Shown here in pieces: positions 1 to 8,429 of a stretch of DNA of 37,812 nt. Origin of the DNA: Balneolaceae bacterium (GTDB taxonomy: Bacteria > Bacteroidota > Rhodothermia > Balneolales > Balneolaceae); the NCBI GenBank assembly GCA_020832415.1, contig JAFIES010000075.1, forward strand, positions 1 to 37,812. Reading direction: 5' to 3'. The translations under genes were made by a program, and so were the position numbers. The stretch's first letter is position 1. Each line of letters opens with the position of its first letter. Below the pieces are notes generated by a model. The model made no database searches. It was given only the letters and a program-made list of their open reading frames with translations, and was not told the origin of the DNA.

Positions 1-422
1 AGGAAGATCCACTGTGTCCATTTGTAGTAATTAGGATCGGTGGTGTCCACTTCCCGGTCCCAATCGTACGAAAAGCCGAGCATCTGAAGCTGCTCTCTGA
101 ACCGAATGATATTCTTCTCGGTAGTTATCTTTGGATGAGTCCCTGTTTTAACGGCGTACTGTTCAGCAGGCAGGCCAAATGCATCCCATCCAATCGGGTG
201 TAACACATTGTAGCCCTTCATTCTTTTGTATCGAGCTAAAATATCTGTAGCTGTATATCCCTCGGGGTGACCAACATGCAAACCGGAACCACTCGGGTAG
301 GGAAACATATCAAGTATGTAATATTTCGGCTTGTCGTGATTATCCGGTGTTTTAAAGGTTTTATTATCTAACCAATAGTTCTGCCACTTTTTCTCAATAG
401 TTGTGGGATCGTATGAGCTCAT
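1..422 (-). CDS. leuS: Leucine--tRNA ligase, N-terminal part (runs off left edge)
   Basis: Charges tRNA-Leu with leucine in the cytoplasm. I translated the reverse strand from the ATG at 422-420: the protein begins [17 protein letters not shown] and stays open to the window edge, giving about 140 residues. The class I signature is visible as [17 protein letters not shown] (the HIGH-type motif in its leucyl form), followed by [16 protein letters not shown], a stretch typical of LeuRS. The catalytic KMSKS loop, editing domain and anticodon-binding domain lie outside the window. The upstream sequence has only a weak GAAGA ribosome-binding site. The carbamoylputrescine amidase gene lies 107 nt upstream on the same strand, so the two may share a transcript, but nothing links them functionally. 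Confidence 0.95.
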   Translation of the reverse strand, partial: MSSYDPTTIEKKWQNYWLDNKTFKTPDNHDKPKYYILDMFPYPSGSGLHVGHPEGYTATDILARYKRMKGYNVLHPIGWDAFGLPAEQYAVKTGTHPKITTEKNIIRFREQLQMLGFSYDWDREVDTTDPNYYKWTQWIF

Positions 423-529
423 CTGTTATCTTCTAAATTATTCTGCTTATTAATTCGAATAGCTTTAAAAGATAACGAAATTTGACGTTGGAAAAAGCCG
501 CAAAAGAGATGGTTTAATCCACCCGGATA

Positions 530-1387
530 TCACAATGTTCTTTTTAAAATCCCCTTATAGGCATCAATACGTCTGTCCCTGAAGTATGGCCAGATTTGTC
601 TGTGATTTTCGATCGTTCCATAATCAACATCGGCCAGCTGAACTCCCTCCTCTTCATCCATTTCAATTAACATCTGTCCGAACGGACCACTGATGAAAGA
701 GTTACCCCAAAATTTGATTCCTCCTTCGGTTCCCACCCTGTTAATACTCGCAACAAAACAGCCGTTGGCAATGGCATGGCTTCTCTGAACCGTTTTCCAG
801 GCATCCAGAAATTCTACTTTCTCTGTATCACTCTCTTCAGGCAGGGTTCCGATGGCTGTAGGGTAAACAAGAATATCAGCCCCCTTTAACGCTGTAATAC
901 GTGCCGCCTCGGGAAACCACTGATCCCAGCAGATCAGCGTACCGATTTTACCGGCACTTGTATCGAACACTTTAAAACCGAGATCGCCCGGTGTGAAATA
1001 GTACTTTTCATAAAATCCGGGATCATCAGGAATGTGCATTTTCCGATAAATACCGGGGATGGTTCCATCTTTTTCAATCACAACCATGGTGTTGAAGTAG
1101 ACACCAGCAGCTTTTCGCTCAAAGAGCGGCAGCAGAATTACAACGTTCAGCTTTTTTGCCAGTTCACAAAAATGGTCAGTAGATGGACCCGGAATGGGTT
1201 CAGCCCAGTTAAAATATTGCTGATCAATTTCGCGGCAAAAATAAGTGGTATTGAAAAGTTCAGGAAGTGCCACAAGTTGTGCACCCTCCTTCGCAGCTTG
1301 CTCAATGAACGATTCGGCTTTCTGCCTGTTTATAGTTCTAGATTCTATACAAGAATATTGAAGCAGAGCAACGCGTGTTGACGTCAT
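530..1387 (-). CDS. aguB: N-carbamoylputrescine amidase (nitrilase superfamily)
   Basis: Predicted to hydrolyse N-carbamoylputrescine to putrescine, ammonia and CO2, the last step of the agmatine route to polyamines. The 285-residue protein is full length for the family. The nitrilase-fold triad is visible: E43 in ALPELFN, K116 in YRKMHIP, and nucleophile C153 in LICWDQWFPEAAR. The run FYEKYYFTPGD before the cysteine is characteristic of AguB rather than of beta-ureidopropionase or omega-amidase. The usual partner, agmatine deiminase (aguA), is not in the window, although it could lie beyond leuS. The 230 nt upstream separate this gene from the divergent pckA. The family is clear; the exact substrate is inferred from motif similarity. 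Confidence 0.88.
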   Translation of the reverse strand: MTSTRVALLQYSCIESRTINRQKAESFIEQAAKEGAQLVALPELFNTTYFCREIDQQYFNWAEPIPGPSTDHFCELAKKLNVVILLPLFERKAAGVYFNTMVVIEKDGTIPGIYRKMHIPDDPGFYEKYYFTPGDLGFKVFDTSAGKIGTLICWDQWFPEAARITALKGADILVYPTAIGTLPEESDTEKVEFLDAWKTVQRSHAIANGCFVASINRVGTEGGIKFWGNSFISGPFGQMLIEMDEEEGVQLADVDYGTIENHRQIWPYFRDRRIDAYKGILKRTL

Positions 1388-1501
1388 TTGATTAAGATTT
1401 TTTGATGGATACTATTAATTGATAAATGAATATGAAGGGTATTACAGAACCATTTAGGGTTATGTAAAAATCTTCGATAATAAGTTAAAAAAGCGCTTTT
1501 A

Positions 1502-1533
1502 TTTTATAAAAATTGATGAAAACCCTACCTTTA
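1502..1533 (+). promoter_or_regulatory. Candidate Bacteroidetes-type promoter of pckA
   Basis: TACCTTTA at 1526-1533 matches the -7 consensus TAnnTTTG at 7 of 8 positions. A TTTT at 1502-1505 lies 20 nt upstream in place of the -33 TTTG. A perfect 12-bp palindrome, AAAAGCGCTTTT, lies at 1489-1500 immediately upstream and could be a regulator site. The implied 5' leader is about 75 nt. The -33 match is weak. Confidence 0.35.
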
Positions 1534-1617
1534 CAGATCCAAAATTTTAACTATCTGTCCTGTCCTTGATAAGGCGACCTACCAATCAGAATAAATCACA
1601 AAATAAGAATATCATTC

Positions 1618-3222
1618 ATGAGTATTGATTATAAAAATCAGCCAAAAAGTTCTGTCGAACTCGATTACCTCGGCCTAAGAAACAACGGATCTGCACTCTG
1701 GAACCTCACCCCCGCACAACTTTATGAACAGGCTATTAAAAACAAAGAAGCCGTTCTTACCGATAAAATGGCGCTGCGGGTTCTTACAGGTAAATATACC
1801 GGCAGATCTCCTGAAGACCGTTTTATTGTTGATGAAGATAGTTCTCGCGATAAAATTGACTGGAACAATATTAACAAACCGGTTAGCGAAGAAGTTTTTG
1901 ATAATCTTCACAAAAAAGTGGTGGATTACCTCGATGGAAAAAGTCTGTACGTAAAAGATCTCTTCTGCGGAGCTGATCCCAAATACAGATTAAATGTGCG
2001 TGTTGTAAGTGAAGTGGCCTACCATGCCTTGTTTGCACATAATATGTTCATCAATCCATCAGATGATGAATTAAAAAACCATGAGCCCGGTTTTACGGTT
2101 CTTGCCGCACCGAATTTCCAGGCAGATCCCGAAGTGGATGGCACCCGCACAAACACGTTTATTTTGTGCAATCTCAAAAAGAAACTGATCCTGATTGGCG
2201 GCACTCTCTACTCCGGTGAAGTTAAAAAGGGCATTTTTGCCGTAATGAACTATCTCTTGCCGCAAATGAATGTAATGCCCATGCACTGTTCAGCAAATAT
2301 GGATAAAGACGGTAAAACTGCCGTCTATTTTGGGTTGTCCGGCACCGGTAAAACTACTCTTTCGGCTGATTCCGATAAAATTCTGATTGGCGATGATGAG
2401 CACGGCTGGAGTGACAATGGAATCTTCAATTTTGAAGGCGGTTGCTACGCAAAAACCATCAACCTAACCGCGGATAACGAACCCGAAATTTTTGAAACCA
2501 CTCAAATGCCAGGCACAATTCTGGAAAATGTGGTTCTGGATAAAGACCGTGTTCCCGATTTTGACGATGATTCACTCACACAAAATACCCGTTGCGCATA
2601 CCCAATCTCATTCATCCCGAATGCAAGTGATACCGGGCTTGGCAACCACCCCGAAAACATCATTTTTCTCACCGCAGATGCCTTTGGAGTACTCCCTCCT
2701 ATCTCAAAGCTTACTCCTGAGCAAGCCATGTACCACTTTATAAGTGGTTATACAGCTAAAGTTGCCGGTACCGAGCGTGGAGTTGATGAACCTCAGGCTA
2801 CATTTTCTGCCTGTTTTGGTTCGCCGTTTATGCCGCTTCACCCAACCGTATATGCCGAACTGCTGGCTGAAAAAATCAGAAAGCACAATTCAAATGTGTG
2901 GCTGGTTAATACCGGTTGGACCGGTGGTATGTACGGCACAGGCAATCGAATGAGTCTTCTCCATACAAGGAGATTGTTGACTGAAGCCATCGAAGGAAAC
3001 CTGAAAACCGGTGCTTTTACAAAAGAGCCGGTTTTTGGCCTTCAGATACCTGAAAACGTTGATGGCGTGCCTGTGGAAATTCTTAATCCACGAAATACGT
3101 GGAAAGACAAAGAAGCGTACGATAAAAAGGCAAAAGAGCTGGCAAATATGTTCAAAAAGAACTTTGAGCAGTTTGCCGACAAGGCCGGGGAAGATCTGCT
3201 GAAAGCAGGGCCATTGCTATAA
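1618..3222 (+). CDS. pckA: Phosphoenolpyruvate carboxykinase (ATP)
   Basis: Converts oxaloacetate plus ATP to phosphoenolpyruvate, CO2 and ADP, the entry step to gluconeogenesis. The 534-residue length is normal for the ATP-dependent family. Visible landmarks are RSPEDRF near residue 64, the kinase-1a P-loop GLSGTGKTT at 239-247, the kinase-2 metal-binding segment LIGDDEHGW at 256-264, and NTGWTGGMYGTG in the C-terminal half. The GTP-dependent family has a different P-loop context, so ATP use is well supported. The start at 1618 gives the expected N-terminus and no earlier in-frame start is needed. The gene is monocistronic and its stop codon lies 2 nt from the stop of the convergent RES toxin gene, leaving no room for a separate terminator. 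Confidence 0.97.
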   Translation: MSIDYKNQPKSSVELDYLGLRNNGSALWNLTPAQLYEQAIKNKEAVLTDKMALRVLTGKYTGRSPEDRFIVDEDSSRDKIDWNNINKPVSEEVFDNLHKKVVDYLDGKSLYVKDLFCGADPKYRLNVRVVSEVAYHALFAHNMFINPSDDELKNHEPGFTVLAAPNFQADPEVDGTRTNTFILCNLKKKLILIGGTLYSGEVKKGIFAVMNYLLPQMNVMPMHCSANMDKDGKTAVYFGLSGTGKTTLSADSDKILIGDDEHGWSDNGIFNFEGGCYAKTINLTADNEPEIFETTQMPGTILENVVLDKDRVPDFDDDSLTQNTRCAYPISFIPNASDTGLGNHPENIIFLTADAFGVLPPISKLTPEQAMYHFISGYTAKVAGTERGVDEPQATFSACFGSPFMPLHPTVYAELLAEKIRKHNSNVWLVNTGWTGGMYGTGNRMSLLHTRRLLTEAIEGNLKTGAFTKEPVFGLQIPENVDGVPVEILNPRNTWKDKEAYDKKAKELANMFKKNFEQFADKAGEDLLKAGPLL

Positions 3223-3224
3223 AT

Positions 3225-3692
3225 TCAGCTGAATAACCTGCTGTCGAAAGGAATACCTTCTGTTTCTGTAATTTTTATGTGTGGAAAATCGGGGTGCTGA
3301 GGGTTCAATACAACATTGTACTCAACAGGCACCACCACACTTGGCAAGCGCATGGCAAGGTGCAATCCGGAGGTGAGCCACTCATCTCCAAACTGTTGGG
3401 ATTTCATTCCGTGTGGCAGATCGTTCCAGCCTTCCGGCAGTTCATTCAAGCCGGGTTTGTAGATTGAATGCTCAGGAATTTCCGCTTTAAAAACTGCGCA
3501 TTCTTGAAAATAATCCCTGTTTTTGGTTCGTACCAACGTTTCAAGAAGGGCTAACGAATGTGACCCGGCTGTATACACTGCAGCTTTTCCTTCACTGTTG
3601 AATCTTCCCCCAAACAGCCGTGCTCCCTCACCAGAAAAAGCAGATTTGATAAATTTTTTATGGCAAATACGCCATAAGGTTGCTTGATCCAT
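3225..3692 (-). CDS. RES-domain toxin of a Xre/RES toxin-antitoxin pair
   Basis: RES toxins (ParT, MbcT and relatives) attack NAD+ metabolism: characterised members degrade NAD+ by phosphorolysis or hydrolysis, or ADP-ribosylate a metabolic enzyme. The protein has 155 residues, the usual size. The residues that give the family its name are visible: R30 in GGRFNSEG, E51 in SLALLETLVR, and a serine at 118 in RLPSVVVP. Y40 in AAVYTAG is another conserved position. The gene follows the antitoxin with a 3-nt gap, the usual order and spacing for this type II system. It looks intact, with no internal stop and no lost motif. Which chemistry this member performs cannot be told from sequence. Confidence 0.9.
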   Translation of the reverse strand: MDQATLWRICHKKFIKSAFSGEGARLFGGRFNSEGKAAVYTAGSHSLALLETLVRTKNRDYFQECAVFKAEIPEHSIYKPGLNELPEGWNDLPHGMKSQQFGDEWLTSGLHLAMRLPSVVVPVEYNVVLNPQHPDFPHIKITETEGIPFDSRLFS

Positions 3693-3695
3693 ATC

Positions 3696-4130
3696 TTAAG
3701 CTGAGATGCCATGCTCAATTTGGCGCAGAGTACGTTCTACCAGCCGTGCTCCGGGTTCCGTTTTCATGAGATCGAGCGGTGTTTGATTGCCTAATGCATA
3801 ATTGGGCTCTTTAAACCATACTGATGCTTTCTCCATACTGCCCAAAACATCGGCTCCCAAATCAGTGAGACGGGCTATTCGATAGGATCGCTCTGATTCA
3901 TCAGGCGGAAGTATGCTCTCCTTTCTTCTCCTGTCTAAGGTTCTCGGAGAGATCAGTAGCAATGATGATAGCTCCATGTTTGAAATATCCAGGCGAACCT
4001 GTAAAAGTTTTAAGATATTGGTACCTAAACCTTTATTAATTTGATCAAATGCATGAACCCAATCCCATGAAATATAGGGAACAGCAGGCTCTTCCGTTTT
4101 ATGTGCACTCTTTTTACGATCTTTTTCCAT
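3696..4130 (-). CDS. Xre/MbcA/ParS-family antitoxin (DUF2384)
   Basis: Partner and predicted neutraliser of the RES toxin encoded 3 nt downstream. Of its 144 residues, about 40-75 form a helix-turn-helix region of the Xre type (DISNMELSSLLLISPRTLDRR). The C-terminal 60 residues match the toxin-binding domain, with WFKEPNYALGNQTPLDLM and TEPGARLVERTL as the usual conserved blocks. The charged N-terminus (MEKDRKKSAHK) is probably disordered. In this family the antitoxin or the complex represses its own promoter; a perfect inverted repeat just upstream is a plausible operator. Confidence 0.9.
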   Translation of the reverse strand: MEKDRKKSAHKTEEPAVPYISWDWVHAFDQINKGLGTNILKLLQVRLDISNMELSSLLLISPRTLDRRRKESILPPDESERSYRIARLTDLGADVLGSMEKASVWFKEPNYALGNQTPLDLMKTEPGARLVERTLRQIEHGISA

Positions 4131-4138
4131 ATCACGCC

Positions 4139-4164
4139 ATTTGACTTATTGTTATACGTCAAAT
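4139..4164. promoter_or_regulatory. Inverted repeat, probable operator of the Xre/RES operon
   Basis: ATTTGAC (4139-4145) and GTCAAAT (4158-4164) are perfect 7-bp inverted arms separated by 12 nt. They lie 9-34 nt upstream of the antitoxin start, where an autoregulatory operator would be expected. The arms are about two helical turns apart centre to centre, which suits a dimeric HTH protein. Repressor binding is inferred. Confidence 0.5.
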
Positions 4165-4209
4165 TGCAAATAATTTTAAAGACTTTCAAGTTTCAGAATA
4201 TGAATCCAT

Positions 4210-4240
4210 TTTTTCAACGTGATGAATATCCGTACATTTA
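4210..4240 (+). promoter_or_regulatory. Candidate promoter of the deoC operon
   Basis: TACATTTA at 4233-4240 matches the Bacteroidetes -7 box TAnnTTTG at 7 of 8 positions. A TTTT at 4210-4213 is 19 nt upstream, at the -33 position. The leader to the deoC start would be about 40 nt. Confidence 0.42.
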
Positions 4241-4283
4241 GGCACTTAATTAGTTAGGAATATAGATCTATTAATTTATCTGA

Positions 4284-5192
4284 ATGAGTACTCTGTCAAT
4301 ACCTGATTTTAACAATACCATCCCCATCGATCAGATTGGTGTAGAAGAGCGTGTAAGTCGTCTCAATAAGAGAAGTATAAAAAAAGAGTCGAAGCTTCAG
4401 GCGCTTAAACTGGCTTTAAGCATGATCGATCACACCACCCTTGAAGGAAAAGATTCAGAAGGGAAAGTAATTCAGCTTTGCAGCAAAGCCCGTTTACCGT
4501 ACGCTCCCATGCCCGATCTTCCTCATGTTGCCGCAGTTTGTGTCTACCCCAACATGGTAGCCACTGCGAAAAAGGCGCTGCAGGGAACCGGCGTTAAAGT
4601 GGCCAGTGTGGCTACTGCATTTCCAAGCGGAATGGCCCAGCTTCACATCAAACTGGATGATACCCGTTTTGCGGTAGATCAGGGAGCTGACGAAATAGAC
4701 ATGGTTATTTCGCGCGGTGAGTTTTTAAAAGGAAACTACAGTTTTATTTTTGATGAGATTGCTGCCATTAAAGAAGCCTGCGGTGAAGCACATCTGAAAG
4801 TAATCCTCGAAACAGGTGAACTTGAAACCCTGGAAAATGTACGAAAAGCGAGCGATATCGCGATGTATGCAGGTGCCGATTTTATTAAAACATCTACAGG
4901 GAAAATATCACCCGCAGCCACACAGCCGGTAACGCTGGTAATGCTGGAGGCAATCCGCGATTTTTACCGCGAGACCGGAACCATGATTGGAATGAAACCG
5001 GCCGGTGGAATCAGAAAGGCAAAAGAGGCCCTTCAATATCTGGTTTTGGTAAAAGAGACACTCGGTTCTTCCTGGCTTACTCCGGATTGGTTCCGGTTTG
5101 GAGCAAGCTCACTTACCAACGACCTTCTTATGCAAATCGTAAAGCAAGAGACCGGCGTTTATCAGAGCATCAACTATTTTTCGAACGACTAA
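4284..5192 (+). CDS. deoC: Deoxyribose-phosphate aldolase
   Basis: Cleaves 2-deoxyribose-5-phosphate to glyceraldehyde-3-phosphate and acetaldehyde, letting the cell use deoxynucleosides as carbon. The class I aldolase residues are visible: D139 in DEIDMVIS, the Schiff-base lysine K202 in ADFIKTSTGK, and K238 in GMKPAGGIR. At 302 residues it is longer than the roughly 220-260 of short bacterial forms. The extra residues are mostly an N-terminal segment before the barrel, which makes it resemble the long DeoC class of eukaryotes and some bacteria. It heads an operon: the ALDH gene starts 17 nt after its stop. That pairing suggests removal of the toxic acetaldehyde product. Confidence 0.95.
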   Translation: MSTLSIPDFNNTIPIDQIGVEERVSRLNKRSIKKESKLQALKLALSMIDHTTLEGKDSEGKVIQLCSKARLPYAPMPDLPHVAAVCVYPNMVATAKKALQGTGVKVASVATAFPSGMAQLHIKLDDTRFAVDQGADEIDMVISRGEFLKGNYSFIFDEIAAIKEACGEAHLKVILETGELETLENVRKASDIAMYAGADFIKTSTGKISPAATQPVTLVMLEAIRDFYRETGTMIGMKPAGGIRKAKEALQYLVLVKETLGSSWLTPDWFRFGASSLTNDLLMQIVKQETGVYQSINYFSND

Positions 5193-5209
5193 GCTGAACC
5201 TGAACGATT

Positions 5210-6739
5210 ATGTCTGACATTAAAACAGAAGAAACCATTGACAAAACCAGCAACGGTTCTCCAAAGCCTACTTCGCCCAATTCGGATCTGAAGCTCGATT
5301 TTGCATCATTCTGGGAATACAGTCCTGCACCCGAGAGCAGTGATTTTGTAGAGATTGATGAAAAATACAACCACTTCATTAATGGCGAGTTTGTTGAGCC
5401 TGTAAAAGGCCGTTACATGAAATCGATCAACCCGGCCACAGAAGAGGTTCTTTGTGAATTTGCGGAAGGTACATCGGAAGATGTGGATAAAGCGGTAAAA
5501 GCGGCCAGAAAAGCGTATGAAAAAACCTGGTCGAAACTTTCCGGAAATGAACGCGGCAAATACATCTTTCGGATTGCACGGATGATCCAGGAGAGAGCCC
5601 GCGAACTCGCCATTATTGAGTCGATCGATGGCGGAAAACCTATTCGTGAATCCCGCGATGTAGATGTACCCCTTTCTGCCGCATACTTCTTTTATTATGC
5701 CGGCTGGGCCGATAAACTGAATTACGCTTTTCCCGGCCGCAAGCCAAAATCGCTCGGTGTTTGCGGACAGATCATCCCCTGGAATTTCCCGTTGCTTATG
5801 CTTGCATGGAAAATTGCCCCCGCCCTTGCAACCGGTAATACGGTAGTATTAAAACCGGCAGAATCTACCCCGGTAACTGCGCTGAAATTTGCCGAAATCT
5901 GCCGTGATGCGGGCCTGCCCGATGGTGTTGTAAACATCGTGACCGGTGCGGGACAAACCGGTTCAGAAATTGTAAATCATCCCGATGTAAACAAAATTGC
6001 ATTTACCGGCTCCACCAATGTTGGCAAGATTATCCAAAAATCACTTGCAGGAACCGACAAGAAATTTACCCTTGAACTGGGCGGAAAAGGCCCGAACATC
6101 GTTTTTGAAGATGCCCCGCTCGATCAAACCGTAGAGGGAATTGTTAACGCGATATTCTTTAATCAGGGCCATGTTTGCTGTGCGGGTTCACGGCTGCTGG
6201 TTCAGGAAGGCATTGCCGAACGCCTCATTCAAAAACTGAAAGACCGGATGGAAACCCTCATTGTGGGTGATCCTCTCGACAAAAATACCGACATTGGTGC
6301 CATCAACTCCAAGGCGCAGTTCGAACGCATTCAAAATTACCTGGAAATTGGAGTGAATGAAGGTGCCGAAATCCATCAGAGCTCTTGCCAAATTCCGGAA
6401 AACGGATATTTTTGCAGGCCAACCATTTTCACCAATGTGAGCCAAAGCAATCGTGTTGTTCAGGAAGAGATTTTTGGTCCGGTACTTACAATCCAGACGT
6501 TTCGCACACCTGATGAAGCGATCGAAAAAGCCAATAACACACCGTACGGCCTGGCAAGTGGTGTCTGGACGGATAAAGGCTCCAAGATCTTCAAAGTTGG
6601 GCAGAGTGTACGCTCCGGGGTGATGTGGTCGAACACTTACAACAAATTCGATCCTACCTCGCCGTTTGGCGGCTATAAAGAGAGCGGTATTGGCCGCGAA
6701 GGCGGATTGCACGGCCTCTACCCTTACATCAAGTTTTAA
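5210..6739 (+). CDS. Aldehyde dehydrogenase, catalytic subunit (ALDH16-like N-terminal half)
   Basis: NAD(P)-dependent oxidation of an aldehyde to the acid; acetaldehyde released by DeoC is the likely substrate from context. The 509-residue protein is a complete ALDH. It has N192 in IPWNFPLL, a FTGSTNVGK cofactor-binding stretch at 265-273, general base E289 in LELGGK, nucleophile C323 in FFNQGHVCCAGSR, and EEIFGPVL near residue 424. About 50 residues precede the ALDH fold (rich in S, P, D and E), so the protein is slightly longer than usual. It is followed after 28 nt, in a different frame, by a truncated ALDH. Together the two equal the length and order of ALDH16, a family with a catalytic ALDH domain fused to a shortened non-catalytic one. 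Confidence 0.93.
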   Translation: MSDIKTEETIDKTSNGSPKPTSPNSDLKLDFASFWEYSPAPESSDFVEIDEKYNHFINGEFVEPVKGRYMKSINPATEEVLCEFAEGTSEDVDKAVKAARKAYEKTWSKLSGNERGKYIFRIARMIQERARELAIIESIDGGKPIRESRDVDVPLSAAYFFYYAGWADKLNYAFPGRKPKSLGVCGQIIPWNFPLLMLAWKIAPALATGNTVVLKPAESTPVTALKFAEICRDAGLPDGVVNIVTGAGQTGSEIVNHPDVNKIAFTGSTNVGKIIQKSLAGTDKKFTLELGGKGPNIVFEDAPLDQTVEGIVNAIFFNQGHVCCAGSRLLVQEGIAERLIQKLKDRMETLIVGDPLDKNTDIGAINSKAQFERIQNYLEIGVNEGAEIHQSSCQIPENGYFCRPTIFTNVSQSNRVVQEEIFGPVLTIQTFRTPDEAIEKANNTPYGLASGVWTDKGSKIFKVGQSVRSGVMWSNTYNKFDPTSPFGGYKESGIGREGGLHGLYPYIKF

Positions 6740-6767
6740 ACCATTTTATTCAGCAAACGAAAAACCA

Positions 6768-7631
6768 ATGGCAGACCGATTAGAAGTCCTCAAAACGTAT
6801 AAAACATATGTAGGCGGAAAATTCCCCAGAAGTGAGTCCGACCGAACCTACCGCGTTACCGATGTAAAAGAGAAACATATTGCCAACGCTTGCCGCTGCT
6901 CTCGAAAAGATGTGAGAGATGCTGTGCTTGCTTCACGATCAGCTTTTGGCGGCTGGAGTGCCCGTTCGGCATACAATCGTGGCCAGGTTTTATACAGAAT
7001 TGCCGAGATGCTGGAAGGCAGAAAAGAGCAGTTTATCAAAGAGCTTGAACTTGCGGGTGTAAAAGAGAAAGATGCCCGGGCCGAAGTGCATACTACAATC
7101 GACAGGCTGATCTATTTTGCCGGATGGACGGATAAAATCAGCCAGGTGTTTGGTACAGTGAACCCAGTAGCTAGTGCTCACTTCAATTTCAGTTCGCCCG
7201 ATGCAACCGGAGTTGTGGGCATCATTGCACCTGATAAATCCCCCCTGCTCTCCGCAATATCACTGATTGCACCGGTTATCGCATCAGGTAACAGCTGTGT
7301 GCTGCTCGCATCCGAAACAAACCCGCTGCCCGCTGTTAGTTTTGGTGAAGTTCTGCACGCTTCGGATGTGCCCGGCGGTGTGGTAAATATCCTCACCGGC
7401 TACCGAAATGAAACCGTTGATACACTCAGCAGCCACAAAGATGTAAACGCTGTGTTCAATACAATAGCCGACAGAGAAACCCGGAAACTTATCGATGAAA
7501 ATGCATCTATAAGTGTTAAACGTGTAACTCACTACCCGGCTGAAGATTGGTTTTTGGATGATCATGAAAATCCCTATCTGATTCTTGAGTTCATGGAAAC
7601 CAAAACCACCTGGCATCCCGTTGGTATTTAA
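6768..7631 (+). CDS. Truncated non-catalytic ALDH-like subunit (ALDH16 C-terminal half)
   Basis: A 287-residue protein aligning with the first half of the preceding ALDH but missing the catalytic domain. The block IPWNFPLL becomes APDKSPLL, so the oxyanion Asn is lost. The cofactor-binding Lys in VVLKPAE is replaced in VLLASETN, and there is no LELGGK or Cys loop. It still keeps the fold landmarks DVPGGVVNILTG and AGWTDK. Its last residues, METKTTWHPVGI, resemble my recollection of the C-terminal tail of ALDH16 proteins. I chose the ATG at 6768 because an upstream in-frame start at 6666 would overlap the previous gene by 74 nt and add no ALDH sequence. Uninterrupted coding argues against simple decay. 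A structural or assembly role with the catalytic subunit is inferred. Confidence 0.82.
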   Translation: MADRLEVLKTYKTYVGGKFPRSESDRTYRVTDVKEKHIANACRCSRKDVRDAVLASRSAFGGWSARSAYNRGQVLYRIAEMLEGRKEQFIKELELAGVKEKDARAEVHTTIDRLIYFAGWTDKISQVFGTVNPVASAHFNFSSPDATGVVGIIAPDKSPLLSAISLIAPVIASGNSCVLLASETNPLPAVSFGEVLHASDVPGGVVNILTGYRNETVDTLSSHKDVNAVFNTIADRETRKLIDENASISVKRVTHYPAEDWFLDDHENPYLILEFMETKTTWHPVGI

Positions 7632-7646
7632 GTTTACAACGAAAGT

Positions 7647-8246
7647 ATGAGATATTTCCCCATTTTATTTGCAATTGCCCTGCTGATTTCATCCTGCGGA
7701 ACCACAGAATCGGTAACTGAAGCCGATCCCGACCGTCCTGTATTTGATATAGACGAAGAAATTGCAGAAGAGTACATCGCTGAAGAGATGGACGAATTTG
7801 ACCGCCTTCTTTACGAAAACCGCAGCCGGCTGAGTGACCGGTTTGCCACCATTGAGCACGATATTCCTGATCTGTTTTTACGTGAAGTGGTTCGTGAAGA
7901 GAGCGAAGCAGAACGATATGCAGGTTTCCGTGTTCAGATTATCTCCACCCGAAATGTAGCCGAGGCCGATTCACTTCAGGATGACTTTCGGGCGTGGGCA
8001 AACGAACGTTTTGATGGATATGATCCCGAAGTATATGTCTTTTTCAGGCAGCCTTACTACCGTGTGCGAACCGGTGACTTCAGAGACAGAAATCAGGCCA
8101 TAGAATTTTCGCGGCTGCTAAAAATTCGCTACCCCGAAGCATGGGTCGTTCACGACAGAATTGAACCAGACCGTGCTCCCGGTCAAAACAGAACCATCCG
8201 CTTTCAGGAGAGAAGCCCTTCATTGATAAATGTTGTGGATGAGTAA
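7647..8246 (+). CDS. SPOR-domain lipoprotein
   Basis: A 199-residue predicted envelope lipoprotein. A hydrophobic signal (residues 4-14) leads into the lipobox ISSC with the lipidated cysteine at 17. An acidic linker rich in D and E follows (about 24-90). Residues 92-170 look like a SPOR domain: AGFRVQIISTRNVAEADSL, then YYRVRTGDFRDRNQAIEF, then AWVVHDRI. SPOR domains bind denuded peptidoglycan glycan strands, often at division sites. The start is only 15 nt after the truncated ALDH stop, so it is probably co-transcribed with deoC and the ALDH genes. No functional reason for that linkage is visible. Confidence 0.85.
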   Translation: MRYFPILFAIALLISSCGTTESVTEADPDRPVFDIDEEIAEEYIAEEMDEFDRLLYENRSRLSDRFATIEHDIPDLFLREVVREESEAERYAGFRVQIISTRNVAEADSLQDDFRAWANERFDGYDPEVYVFFRQPYYRVRTGDFRDRNQAIEFSRLLKIRYPEAWVVHDRIEPDRAPGQNRTIRFQERSPSLINVVDE

Positions 8247-8250
8247 TAAT

Positions 8251-8268
8251 CTGTATGTAAACATACAG
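8251..8268. terminator. Short palindrome after the SPOR gene
   Basis: CTGTATGT and ACATACAG are perfect 8-bp arms with only AA between them, 4 nt after the stop of the lipoprotein gene. There is no following T-run, so a Rho-independent terminator is doubtful. It could stabilise the 3' end of the deoC-operon mRNA or bind a regulator. Confidence 0.3.
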
Positions 8269-8429
8269 AAGCATCACAAAGTATACATACTCTTTCCCTG
8301 GTTTTTGTTTGCTTATCAAAGTATATGCAGACCTTATACCTCAATGATCTGTTTTATTAACGCCAACAAGGTTTAAAAAAATATTCTGCGTTTTATTCGG
8401 ACATTCTGATTTTACCGATGCCTATTATC

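Noticed and set aside
6188-6712. 174-codon open frame on the minus strand
   Set aside because: Antisense to the catalytic half of the ALDH gene, with no recognisable domain; a shadow of codon bias.
6666-6767. In-frame extension of the short ALDH into the preceding gene
   Set aside because: The extra 34 residues are out-of-frame sequence of the catalytic ALDH, and an ATG at 6768 starts a normal ALDH N-terminus.
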